From Sulfurovum riftiae (GTDB lineage: Bacteria; Campylobacterota; Campylobacteria; Campylobacterales; Sulfurovaceae), in the NCBI RefSeq assembly GCF_001595645.1, contig NZ_LNKT01000004.1:1-61749 (forward strand): DNA of 61,749 nucleotides, written 5' to 3'. The translations under genes were made by a program, and so were the position numbers. Every line of letters starts with the position of its first letter. Position 1 is the stretch's first letter. Positions 34,657 through 44,267 of the stretch are shown in pieces. The notes beneath the pieces were generated by a model, which saw only the letters and a list, made by a program, of their open reading frames with translations, had not been told where the DNA came from and ran no database searches.

Positions 34657-35229
34657 ATGCATATTAAAATCTATTTTTTACCTGTCACTGTCATACTCAT
34701 GTTCCTGTTCGCAGGCTGCGAACCAAGCGGGCCCAAAGACCGTTACAACCTTTCCGAATGCAAAAAAGAGCTGATGAGTGCAGAGGACTACTCCGAAGCC
34801 GATGCGATCGACAGGATCGTCGTGATCAAAAAAAAGCGTATGATGTACCTTTACAAGGATGGCAAGGTCAAAGGGAGTTTTCCTATTTCTCTGGGCAGGA
34901 ATCCGGTAGGACACAAGCAGCAAAAGGGGGATTACCGTACCCCGGAGGGTGAATTCTTCATTCACAGGAAACTCTGCTCTCCCAAATACTACCGCTCTTT
35001 GTGCATCTCCTACCCCCGGCCCGAGGACAAGGCCCGTGCCAGGGCAAGAGGCGTGAACCCCGGGGGAGATATCACGATCCATGCACAGCCCAAATGGAAT
35101 GCGGACGGCAGCGGCGACAAGTATACCCTTGCACGCAACTGGACACAGGGATGCGTGGCCGTTACAAACAGCTCGATGAAGAAACTCTGGTATGCGGTAC
35201 GCGAAGGTGTACCGGTCACGATAAAATAG
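34657..35229 (+). CDS. L,D-transpeptidase (YkuD) lipoprotein, copy 1
   Basis: A 190-residue enzyme with a lipobox at LFAGC (about residue 21) and a YkuD domain from about 50. The active-site histidine is in DITIHAQP and the catalytic cysteine in TQGCVAV. It would form or trim non-classical cross-links in peptidoglycan or attach proteins to it. A second, related gene lies 409 bp downstream (35639-36229) with a small gene between them. Confidence 0.88.
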   Translation: MHIKIYFLPVTVILMFLFAGCEPSGPKDRYNLSECKKELMSAEDYSEADAIDRIVVIKKKRMMYLYKDGKVKGSFPISLGRNPVGHKQQKGDYRTPEGEFFIHRKLCSPKYYRSLCISYPRPEDKARARARGVNPGGDITIHAQPKWNADGSGDKYTLARNWTQGCVAVTNSSMKKLWYAVREGVPVTIK

Positions 35230-35249
35230 TATTGGCTGAAGGGCAGGGA

Positions 35250-35636
35250 TTGGCATATACACAAAAACAGATAGACAAATTCAATCGGCAGAAGTACATC
35301 ACCGAGTTGGAGAAGATCAGCAAGAACCTCTTCCGTATGTTCCGTGATGAGAAGATGAGTGCGGAAGATTTTGTTACGAAATTCAGACAGCTTAAGAAAA
35401 AATTTGATGAGAAAAGTGCGATCCATCTGGATTCGGAGTACCATCAGCAATTGAAATCCTATATAGAACGGCTTTTTCTTCAAACCTGCGGTAATGAGGG
35501 GTTTGATGATAAAGCGCTTTCAGATATCCGGGAGGCGGAGATGAGCAATCTCAACCGGTTGCAAAAGCTGAAGAACGGTACAAGTTATAAAAAAGAGAAA
35601 CATAAATCAAAACACAAGAACGAGGATTGGGGATAA
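35250..35636 (+). CDS. Hypothetical helical protein between the two L,D-transpeptidases
   Basis: A 128-residue charged, helical cytoplasmic protein (FNRQKYITELEKISKNLF, a lysine-rich tail). No family recognised. The frame is open far upstream, over the first transpeptidase gene, but that part is a shadow of it. TTG at 35250 with AAGGG 6 bp upstream is the best start; TTG at 35232 is an alternative. It starts 20 bp after copy 1 and ends 2 bp before copy 2, so all three appear co-transcribed. Confidence 0.6.
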   Translation: MAYTQKQIDKFNRQKYITELEKISKNLFRMFRDEKMSAEDFVTKFRQLKKKFDEKSAIHLDSEYHQQLKSYIERLFLQTCGNEGFDDKALSDIREAEMSNLNRLQKLKNGTSYKKEKHKSKHKNEDWG

Positions 35637-35638
35637 AC

Positions 35639-36229
35639 ATGATCAGAAATACAATACTTTTGGCAGCAGGGGCAGCGGCTCTGTTCCTCAGCGGATGCGG
35701 TGAACCACGTGCATACGGGAAAGTGGACAAGACACCTTATGAGATACGTGAATGCAACAAGGAACTCTACCGGGGAATAGATACGGATCCTGAAAAACAT
35801 ATAGACAAGATCGTGGTACACAAGAAGAAAAGAGAACTTGCCATGTACAAAAAAGGAAAACTGATATATGCCTGTAAAGTCTCATTGGGCAAGAACGGGG
35901 ACAAGGGTGACAAGGTCCAGGCAGGTGATTACCGTACACCGGAAGGGTCTTACAGGATCGTCAGAAAAAAATGTGACCCGAGACTCTACAAATCACTGAT
36001 GATCTCCTATCCGAATGCGGAAGACAAAGCCAGGGCCAGAGCAAATGGTGTGAAGCCGGGAGGCTATATCACGATCCATGGACAGCCAAAATGGAATGCT
36101 GATGGTCATGCCGACCGTTTTACACTGGCACATGACTGGACGGAAGGGTGCATGGCAGTCTCCAACAAAGCGATCGATGCACTCTGGATAGCGGTAAAAA
36201 ACGGGGTAAAAATAGATATTTATCCATAA
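35639..36229 (+). CDS. L,D-transpeptidase (YkuD) lipoprotein, copy 2
   Basis: A 196-residue paralogue of the enzyme at 34657-35229. The lipobox is LFLSGC near residue 19, the histidine is in YITIHGQP, and the catalytic cysteine is in TEGCMAVSN. The two copies share the layout DKIVVHKKKRELAMYKKGK / DRIVVIKKKRMMYLYKDGK and YRTPEG, so they arose by duplication. ATG at 35639 is preferred over 35627 because GGGGATAAAC lies just before it. Roles of the two copies in the envelope cannot be separated by sequence. Confidence 0.87.
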   Translation: MIRNTILLAAGAAALFLSGCGEPRAYGKVDKTPYEIRECNKELYRGIDTDPEKHIDKIVVHKKKRELAMYKKGKLIYACKVSLGKNGDKGDKVQAGDYRTPEGSYRIVRKKCDPRLYKSLMISYPNAEDKARARANGVKPGGYITIHGQPKWNADGHADRFTLAHDWTEGCMAVSNKAIDALWIAVKNGVKIDIYP

Positions 36230-36314
36230 TTTGAACTAATCTCGGAACTTTTAGCTAAATTTGATAAATGTTATATTATCATATTGAATAATATTGGACA
36301 TAAAAGGAGAAAAC

Positions 36315-36812
36315 ATGAAGAGCGCGTTGATCGCATTGGGTATGGCTATGTCATTTGGACTGCTGGTTGCAGGAGGAAATGTTTCGCCGGTTGCACCGAT
36401 TTCGGAGCCGGGAGCGAACTGTTATCCTGACGAGGTGTATGTTGAAGAGGATGCACAGTTGATGTGGCAGGATCAGAAGTATACCGACAAAGAGGACGGG
36501 GCCTATAAAAGAAACCGTTCTTACGGTAAAGCAGGGACATGGAAACATGCCGTGAATTACTGTAAAAGACTTGACTATGCCGGCTATACGGACTGGAGAC
36601 TGCCGACATCCGATGAGCTGATGCATGTACACAGAATTCCAGGACAGGTATTCAAATATTTCAGAGGGGACGACTTCTGGAGCTCTACCCCGACCGTAGA
36701 GAACAAATACAATGTGGTCTATCCTGCAGATGCCTACCAGTATCAGCGCAAGCCGAGCCAGTCGAACTATATCAGATGTGTACGCTGTACGGCTTCGGAT
36801 ATACAGCAGTAG
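36315..36812 (+). CDS. Exported DUF1566 (Lcl-like) domain protein
   Basis: A 165-residue protein with a signal peptide (about 1-20) and a DUF1566-type domain. Its hallmarks are LMWQDQKYTD, the helix HAVNYCKRLDYAGYTDWRLP, DELMHV and the FWSSTP segment, ending in YIRCVRCT. The fold is related to formylglycine-enzyme-like or adhesin-associated domains in other proteins; no function is known here. ATG at 36315 follows AAAGGAG; the in-frame ATG at 36294 lies before it and is rejected. murB is convergent and ends 2 bp later. Confidence 0.8.
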   Translation: MKSALIALGMAMSFGLLVAGGNVSPVAPISEPGANCYPDEVYVEEDAQLMWQDQKYTDKEDGAYKRNRSYGKAGTWKHAVNYCKRLDYAGYTDWRLPTSDELMHVHRIPGQVFKYFRGDDFWSSTPTVENKYNVVYPADAYQYQRKPSQSNYIRCVRCTASDIQQ

Positions 36813-36813
36813 T

Positions 36814-37590
36814 TTAGAGGAGCCTGATCTCCTCTTTGAGCGCAATGCCGTATTGTGCTTGAACCTTTTCTTTCGCCAATTCCAAAAGGGTTTTGGCATC
36901 CTCGTAGGTACCACCCCCCAGATTTACCAGAAAGTTCGCATGCACATCACTCCATTGCATATTCCCTTTTTTAACCCCTTTCAAGCCTACTGCTTCGATC
37001 AGTCTGCCTGCATGGTCATTGGGTGGATTTTTAAAGGCGGAACCGGCACTTGGGTCATGGGGCTGGTTGTTTCTCAGGGAAAGCAGTTCATCTAAGAGTG
37101 TCTGATCGAAACCTTTTTTTATTTTGAATTTTGCTGCTGTTGCAACACCACCCAGGTGGGCATACCGGTAGCCGTGCCCGATCTGCTCTTTGGGTATCCA
37201 CTTGCCATCTATCTCGATACTCTGTAGAATGTCGAAGACCTCATAGTTTTTGACCCCCGCGTTCATTGCAAGCATTCCGCCCAGGGTACCGGGCAGTTTT
37301 GCACAGAATTCAAAACCGCCAATGTTGTTTTTTCTGGCATAGGATACGATACGTCCTGTAGGCATGGCTGCACCGATAATGAGCATCTCTCCTTCCTGTT
37401 CGATGAAGGCGAAGTCCTTGCTGAGCATCATTAACGGAGGTGGTGTGGGAGAGATAAGAAGATTGTTCGCACCGCCGATGAGATATCTCTCCTTAGGGAG
37501 CTTATCGTCTTTCTCTATCATCAAGACTTCTGTAGGCTGTCCGATCCTGATACTGGAGTATTTGGAGAAATCGATGGTTTTAAAGAACAA
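36814..37590 (-). CDS. murB: UDP-N-acetylenolpyruvoylglucosamine reductase
   Basis: A 258-residue flavoenzyme that reduces UDP-GlcNAc-enolpyruvate to UDP-MurNAc in peptidoglycan synthesis. It is the short MurB found in Campylobacterota. FAD-binding segments GGANNLL and GGFEFCAKLPGTLGG are present, and the catalytic serine lies in PSAGSAFKNP. It ends 2 bp from the stop of the convergent DUF1566 gene. Confidence 0.95.
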   Translation of the reverse strand: MFFKTIDFSKYSSIRIGQPTEVLMIEKDDKLPKERYLIGGANNLLISPTPPPLMMLSKDFAFIEQEGEMLIIGAAMPTGRIVSYARKNNIGGFEFCAKLPGTLGGMLAMNAGVKNYEVFDILQSIEIDGKWIPKEQIGHGYRYAHLGGVATAAKFKIKKGFDQTLLDELLSLRNNQPHDPSAGSAFKNPPNDHAGRLIEAVGLKGVKKGNMQWSDVHANFLVNLGGGTYEDAKTLLELAKEKVQAQYGIALKEEIRLL

Positions 37591-37689
37591 AGAGCGCTCC
37601 TTGTTCTTTAGTGAATAGTGTTGGTATCTTTTTCTTCAAAAAACTTTTATCTGCCAAGGTTGACAGTTGCGTATGTATGCTTATCATTC

Positions 37690-38556
37690 CTACTTCGATC
37701 TCAGATCGCTATACTCTTTAGGGATCAGATAGTCCTCTGTTTTGACCGGACATTCCCAAAGGCCGTGTTTGAAACCTATATCATAGAGTGTGTCAAGGGC
37801 TTTGAGTTGCAGGTCAGAGAGTTCGACAGAGTCGTCCGAAGCGTACATGTCCAGATATTTGTTGAGCATGCTATCCGAGATTCTGACAAGGTTGTCTGCT
37901 TCAAGTTTGGTACAGAGCTCCTCTTTTCTGTCATTGGCGACTTTTACACCGTCGATGAGGATATTTTCGATATTGATCGCGCGGTTGAGGGGCAGACTGC
38001 GTCTGAGAGCCATGCCCCCGAGCGGGAGAGGAAGGCCCTCTCCGGCCAATTCGACCCAAATATCCCAGATCTCTTTTTCCACTTCGAGGCTTTCATCAAA
38101 ATCAAGGATCGACTCATGGATGAGTACGCCCGCATCCACTTTTCCACTGACCACTGCCTCTTCGATCTCCAGAAAATCCATATAAACAGGACGAGCATCA
38201 GGGTAGTAGATGCGAAAGAGCATCGCGTTGGTGGTGTATTTCCCGGAGAGTGCAACTTTGAAGTTGCGTTTGAGCCTCTTCTCTTTGTGTTTGATCAGTT
38301 TGGGACCGTACCCTTCGCCGAAACTGACCGCAGTACGAAGCAGCGCATACTCCTCTTTGATGAGTGGGTACATCCCGAAGCTGATGGCAGAGACATCATA
38401 GGTCCCTCTCAGTGCTTCCACATTGAGGGTTTCTATGTCCAGACCGATATTTTCGAATGAATACCCTTTGGTATCTACCCAGCCGAACTTGATGGCATAG
38501 TACATGAAGATATCGTCTGCATCGGGAGAGTGGGCTAGCTGGATGGTTCTGGACAT
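37690..38556 (-). CDS. mqnD: 1,4-dihydroxy-6-naphthoate synthase, futalosine pathway
   Basis: A 288-residue periplasmic-binding-protein-fold enzyme of the futalosine route to menaquinone, cleaving cyclic dehypoxanthinyl futalosine. The N-terminal HSPDADD and the central GPKLI are typical of MqnD. The futalosine pathway is standard in Campylobacterota, whose electron transport uses menaquinone. The frame is open to 38595, but the ATG at 38556 (MSRTIQLAHS) is taken as the start. It is divergent from recA. Confidence 0.9.
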   Translation of the reverse strand: MSRTIQLAHSPDADDIFMYYAIKFGWVDTKGYSFENIGLDIETLNVEALRGTYDVSAISFGMYPLIKEEYALLRTAVSFGEGYGPKLIKHKEKRLKRNFKVALSGKYTTNAMLFRIYYPDARPVYMDFLEIEEAVVSGKVDAGVLIHESILDFDESLEVEKEIWDIWVELAGEGLPLPLGGMALRRSLPLNRAINIENILIDGVKVANDRKEELCTKLEADNLVRISDSMLNKYLDMYASDDSVELSDLQLKALDTLYDIGFKHGLWECPVKTEDYLIPKEYSDLRSK

Positions 38557-38694
38557 GAAGACTCGCTTTGATTTGGTGTGGATGTATTTTATCATAAGGG
38601 GACAAAAAAAGAAATGTATAAAAAATATGACAATATGACATATTTTTTACTCTTTGTCCGATTTTGTATTAAACTGCCAACAAGACTAAACAAT

Positions 38695-38710
38695 ATCTAA
38701 AATTTTAGAT
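38695..38710. promoter_or_regulatory. 16-bp perfect palindrome at the recA promoter
   Basis: ATCTAAAATTTTAGAT is a perfect palindrome. It ends where the recA -10-like box GATAAAAT (38708-38715) begins, and the recA ATG is at 38738. A symmetric site overlapping the promoter suggests an operator, though AT-rich palindromes can arise by chance. Confidence 0.5.
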
Positions 38711-38737
38711 AAAATTCAACAGATAAAGGAAAAGGAC

Positions 38738-39784
38738 ATGACAATGGCAATGGATGCACAGAAACAAAAAGCACTCGATATGGCAATCAAGCAGATAGAC
38801 AAAACCTTCGGCAAAGGGACGTTGATGAGACTGGGAGACAAAGAGTTTGAACCGATCGCGGCGATCTCTACAGGTTCTCTCGGACTGGACATGGCACTGG
38901 GTATCGGTGGGATTCCCCAGGGGCGTATCATCGAGGTATACGGTCCGGAATCTTCCGGTAAAACGACATTGGCACTCCAGACGATCGCTTCGGCACAGAA
39001 AGAGGGGATGGTATGTGCCTTCATCGATGCAGAGCATGCCCTCGATGTGCTCTATGCGAAGAATCTTGGTGTAGATACGGACAACCTTCTGGTCTCACAG
39101 CCCGATTTCGGGGAGCAGGCACTGGATGTGCTTGAAACCCTGACGCGATCAGGCGCGGTCGATCTGATCGTAGTGGACTCCGTAGCGGCACTGACACCAA
39201 AATCCGAAATAGAGGGGGATATGGGAGACACACACGTAGGGCTTCAGGCACGTCTGATGTCCCAGGCCCTTCGTAAATTGACCGCGATCCTGCATAAGAC
39301 GAATACTACCGTGATCTTCATCAACCAGATCCGTATGAAGATCGGTACGATGGGGTATGGTTCGCCAGAGACAACGACAGGCGGAAATGCACTGAAGTTC
39401 TACTGTTCGGTGCGTATCGATGTCAGACGTATCGCTACGCTCAAGCAGGGGGAGTCTCAGATCGGTAACCGTGTAAAAGCGAAAGTGGTCAAGAACAAAG
39501 TGGCCCCGCCGTTCAGACAGGCAGAATTTGACATCATGTTCGGTGAAGGGATCTCCTATATCGGCGAGTTGATCGACTATGGTATCAAGATGGATATCGT
39601 TGACAAATCGGGTGCCTGGTTCTCTTATGGCGCAGAAAAGCTCGGGCAGGGGAAAGAGAATGCAAAGCTGACACTGAAAGAGAACCCCGAGCTCAGAGCA
39701 GAGATAGAAGCAAAGGTCAAAGAAGCCCTGGGTTTCGGTGCTGCACTGACCGTAGATGAAAGTGAAATGAACGACGACGTCTGA
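38738..39784 (+). CDS. recA: Recombinase A
   Basis: A 348-residue RecA of normal length, the strand-exchange ATPase of homologous recombination and DNA repair. Walker A is GPESSGKTT and the L2 region has [14 protein letters not shown]. It is followed by eno, the order also seen in Helicobacter. AAAGGAAAAGGAC precedes the [11 protein letters not shown] two codons later is an alternative start. Confidence 0.98.
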   Translation: MTMAMDAQKQKALDMAIKQIDKTFGKGTLMRLGDKEFEPIAAISTGSLGLDMALGIGGIPQGRIIEVYGPESSGKTTLALQTIASAQKEGMVCAFIDAEHALDVLYAKNLGVDTDNLLVSQPDFGEQALDVLETLTRSGAVDLIVVDSVAALTPKSEIEGDMGDTHVGLQARLMSQALRKLTAILHKTNTTVIFINQIRMKIGTMGYGSPETTTGGNALKFYCSVRIDVRRIATLKQGESQIGNRVKAKVVKNKVAPPFRQAEFDIMFGEGISYIGELIDYGIKMDIVDKSGAWFSYGAEKLGQGKENAKLTLKENPELRAEIEAKVKEALGFGAALTVDESEMNDDV

Positions 39785-39941
39785 TCCTCCTCTTTCTCCG
39801 GTACAGAACTTATCTCTTCTGTGCCGGTTTTACCTTACGTATCCCTGCTTTACTTTTCCCCGCCAGACTATCTCTGCTGCTGCAATACCATTGGGTCTTA
39901 GGATAATTTGGATAAAATATTTGAATTGATTATGCAGATAA

Positions 39942-41225
<1,284 letters not shown>

Positions 41226-41233
41226 GATAGGTT

Positions 41234-41485
41234 TTGCCGGGTACCAACAGAGTAGAAGCTATCGCCGGTCTTTCGCTCAAAGCGATGTTGATCACAGCGA
41301 TCGGGATTCTGCTCTTTGGTATCTATGTGGGCATTTTGATTTACGGGGAGAACTCATTGACGGTGCTGAACGATCTCAAAGAGAAAAAAGAGATGCTGAA
41401 GCAGGAAGAAAAGCACTTAAAGGCAGAGAACCAGAAGCTGCAGAAAGAACTTTTCGAACTAAAACAATTAGAACCAAAGGAGTAG
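41234..41485 (+). CDS. FtsB/DivIC-type septum formation protein
   Basis: An 83-residue bitopic membrane protein: a short N-terminus, one membrane helix (about 19-37, LITAIGILLFGIYVGILIY) and a coiled coil (LKEKKEMLKQEEKHLKAEN). This is the layout of FtsB/DivIC, which links FtsQ and FtsL in the divisome. The start is TTG with AGGATAGG upstream. It is 8 bp from eno and 3 bp from the next gene. Confidence 0.8.
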   Translation: MPGTNRVEAIAGLSLKAMLITAIGILLFGIYVGILIYGENSLTVLNDLKEKKEMLKQEEKHLKAENQKLQKELFELKQLEPKE

Positions 41486-41488
41486 GAA

Positions 41489-42268
41489 ATGAAACAATAT
41501 GTATGGGTAGCAGCGATAGTAGCAATGGTAGGTGTGAATGCAGCGGAGAATCCTTTCGATCTCAACAGCAACCTCAAGAAGATAGACCAGGCAGAAAGTT
41601 CGCTTTTAAGTGATCTTGAGAAGATAGCCAAAGAGAAAGAGGCACAGGAAGAGCTTGAAGACAACGATGCGGATCTTGATGCAGAAGAGGGAGATACCCC
41701 CGAAGAGGCAACAGCCCCTGCAGAGGAAGTTGTGGCAGAAGAGACTGTTGCTGCTGTTGTTGAGGAAAGTACCCCTGAAGCAGCCGTTGAAGCGGTAGAA
41801 GAGAAAACAGAAGAGGTTGCAGCAGCTGAAACACCAGCGGTCAAGATCGAAACAGCAGAAGAAAAAGAGGCAAGACTCCAAAAGGTCAAAGAGGAGCAGG
41901 AGCGTCTTGAGGCAGAAAGAGCAGCTGCAGAAAAAGCTGCAGCTGAAAAAGCGGCAAAAGAGAAAGCAGAACAGGAGCGTATAGCAAAAGAGAAGGCTGA
42001 AGCAGAAGAACTTGCGCGTATCAAAAAAGCACAGGAAGAGAAAAAAGCAGCTGAAGCATTAGCCAAGCTAGAAGCTGAGAAAGCTGCGCTGGAAAAGAAA
42101 CTTGCCGAAGAAGAGGCAGCTAAACAAGCCGTAAATACCCAAAAAAGTGAAGCACAAACCGATACCAAACCAATAGCCGATATTGATATTGCCAAAGAGA
42201 AAGAGATGGAATCAGCAGATGCCGAGAAGACCCTGGAAGAGGCGATGAAAGAGGTTGACCAGGACTAA
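41489..42268 (+). CDS. Exported low-complexity coiled-coil protein rich in Ala, Glu and Lys
   Basis: A 259-residue exported protein with a signal peptide (about 1-19). A conserved-looking start follows (ENPFDLNSNLKKIDQAESSLLSDLEK), then a Glu/Ala/Val-rich spacer (about 50-125) and a long charged helix with heptads of A, E and K (about 125-215). No domain is recognised. The position after eno and the FtsB-like gene corresponds to an envelope gene in relatives, but the repeat-rich middle has probably evolved freely. A TolA-like periplasm-spanning helix is possible. It overlaps the convergent antiporter gene by 4 bp. Confidence 0.7.
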   Translation: MKQYVWVAAIVAMVGVNAAENPFDLNSNLKKIDQAESSLLSDLEKIAKEKEAQEELEDNDADLDAEEGDTPEEATAPAEEVVAEETVAAVVEESTPEAAVEAVEEKTEEVAAAETPAVKIETAEEKEARLQKVKEEQERLEAERAAAEKAAAEKAAKEKAEQERIAKEKAEAEELARIKKAQEEKKAAEALAKLEAEKAALEKKLAEEEAAKQAVNTQKSEAQTDTKPIADIDIAKEKEMESADAEKTLEEAMKEVDQD

Positions 42269-43419
42269 GGCTTCTCCCACCTTATGCTGATCCATTTGAT
42301 CAGCAGCATCGAGAAGAGTATCTCGAAGATACTGGCGAGTATCAGCTGATAGTAGCTGAGCATATTCAACAGTTTTGTTTCATAGCCTATGGTCGCAACG
42401 GCAACAAGCAGTGTCAAAGGCATAGAGAGTGACAGCGCGATCAGAAGTGCATCCCTTGCACCACTGATCTGTTTCAGAACCACTGCGGCAAGCACCCTTG
42501 CCAGGATCATCAAAAAAGTGATCAGCAGTGCCCCCGTAACTACCCCTTCTTCCGTCAGTGACTTTAGGTCGAAGGATGCTCCCACATGTATGAAGAAGAG
42601 CGGCACCAGAAAACCGAAGCCCAAACTTGATATCTTTGCTTCAAGCTGCTTCTCATGGTGAAAGAATGCCGAAATGGCGATCCCCGCGATAAATGCTCCC
42701 AGTGCCAGCTCCAGTTTCAAATAGAGCATGACAGCGATCAGGATGAAGAAGAGTGCCATAGAGAGGCGGATATCCTGATCGGAAGTATCCAGTTTTGGTA
42801 TGAGTGTCTTTTTCAATTCCGGCATCCACCAGAAGAGCAGACGGAGAAGCTTGTAGAGCAGATAGACCGCAGCAATGAAGCCTGTCAGGTAACTCACCTT
42901 CATCACCAGCGTCATATTCACACCTGTGGTACTGGCAGCATCGAATATGGTCAGGATTGCAATACTGATGATCTCTCCCAGAATACCTGCAATGAATGCC
43001 AGTTTGATCCAGGGCTGTTCTTTTCCATAGGTCTTTGCAAGGGAGGCAAGTATACCAATGGAGATAAGGGGCATAGAGATGATCGTGATGGTATTGAGGT
43101 GGAACATGATACCAGATGAGACAGAGAAGAATGCCATAAGCCCCAGGAAGAGCATCGATCTTCGGATGATCGCTTTGGGGCTTTGGGTGATCTGTTTCAG
43201 GTCGACTTCCATTCCCGCCAGGAACATCAGGTAGAGAAAGCCTACTTCGGCAATAATGTCAAAATACTGGTTGTGGCCGACCAGACCCATATAGGCAACG
43301 ATGGCTCCCAGAATGATCTCGACGGGAGGGGTCGGCATACGCAGCAGTTTTGAGACAAAAGGACTGCCCCATATCAACAGCGAAAGGGTAAGGATGAGGG
43401 AAATGTCAGTATGAATCAC
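42265..43419 (-). CDS. Kef/CPA2-type cation:proton antiporter
   Basis: A 384-residue membrane protein with about twelve membrane helices and the CPA2 antiporter style: VEIILGAIVAYMG at the start, FLAGMEVDLKQI and ALGAFIAGIAIS. It has no C-terminal TrkA/RCK regulatory domain. It probably exchanges K+ or Na+ for protons, or acts in pH homeostasis; the ion cannot be read from sequence. It overlaps bioB by 14 bp at its start. Confidence 0.88.
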   Translation of the reverse strand: MIHTDISLILTLSLLIWGSPFVSKLLRMPTPPVEIILGAIVAYMGLVGHNQYFDIIAEVGFLYLMFLAGMEVDLKQITQSPKAIIRRSMLFLGLMAFFSVSSGIMFHLNTITIISMPLISIGILASLAKTYGKEQPWIKLAFIAGILGEIISIAILTIFDAASTTGVNMTLVMKVSYLTGFIAAVYLLYKLLRLLFWWMPELKKTLIPKLDTSDQDIRLSMALFFILIAVMLYLKLELALGAFIAGIAISAFFHHEKQLEAKISSLGFGFLVPLFFIHVGASFDLKSLTEEGVVTGALLITFLMILARVLAAVVLKQISGARDALLIALSLSMPLTLLVAVATIGYETKLLNMLSYYQLILASIFEILFSMLLIKWISIRWEKP

Positions 43420-44263
43420 AGCTTGTCGCTACCTCGTAGCCAAGTCTTTCCAGCATCAACTGGTCTTTTCTGGGTGCAATCCCTGATGTGGTAAGATAAT
43501 CGCCGATGACAATAGAGTTCGCGCCTGCTTCGAACATTTTCTGCTCCTGTCCGCTAAAGAGCAGTTCTCTCCCCCCGGCGACCATCAGAAGCCTCTCTCC
43601 TCCCAAAAGGTCATGTGCCCTACGAATGATCTCCAGAGCCTCCTCCAGTTCTATATTCCTGGTTTTAATGGGAAGGGCAGGATTGGGGTGGTAAAAATTC
43701 AGAGGAGTCGACTCCGGCTGAAGTGAAACGATAGCGTCAATCAGCGCCACTCTGTCTTCCGCTGTTTCTCCCATGCCGAAGATCCCTCCGCTGCAGAGTG
43801 CCAGTCCGACAGATTTGACATTCTCGCAGGTCTCATACCGCTCACTCCATGCATGGGTAAGACAGATCTCCGGGTAGTATCGTTCGGAGGTCTCAAGGTT
43901 ATGGTTGTAGCTGTCGATACCGTGTTCCTTCAGGTAGACAAGCTGCTCTTTCGTTGCAGTTCCGTTGCAGGCGATAAGGTTCAACCCTTCCACCTCTGCT
44001 TTGACCGCCTGTGCAGCACGTGCCACAAACTCGACCTTCTTGTCATCCAGGCCTTTGCCTGCCGTGACCAGACAGTAGCCCAGAGCACCGTTCTCTTTGG
44101 CCTGCCGGGCCTCTGCTACGATCTGTTCTATGGCTTTATAGCTGTATCGCTCGATATCGGCATGGTACCGTACACTCTGTGTACAGAACTTGCAATCTTC
44201 TTTGCAGGTACCGCTGAGAATATTGTTGATGGCACATAAAAAGATCTGCTTTTGTGCTGACAT
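43406..44263 (-). CDS. bioB: Biotin synthase
   Basis: A 285-residue radical-SAM enzyme inserting sulfur into dethiobiotin. The radical-SAM cluster is CKEDCKFC near residue 20, and conserved segments LNFYHPNPA and GANSIVIGDYLTT follow. It is the short form usual in Campylobacterota. The open frame reaches 44353 inside topA, but ATG at 44263 (MSAQKQIFLC) is the family start. It lies 4 bp after topA in the same direction. Confidence 0.93.
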   Translation of the reverse strand: MSAQKQIFLCAINNILSGTCKEDCKFCTQSVRYHADIERYSYKAIEQIVAEARQAKENGALGYCLVTAGKGLDDKKVEFVARAAQAVKAEVEGLNLIACNGTATKEQLVYLKEHGIDSYNHNLETSERYYPEICLTHAWSERYETCENVKSVGLALCSGGIFGMGETAEDRVALIDAIVSLQPESTPLNFYHPNPALPIKTRNIELEEALEIIRRAHDLLGGERLLMVAGGRELLFSGQEQKMFEAGANSIVIGDYLTTSGIAPRKDQLMLERLGYEVATSCDSY

Positions 44264-44267
44264 CAGT

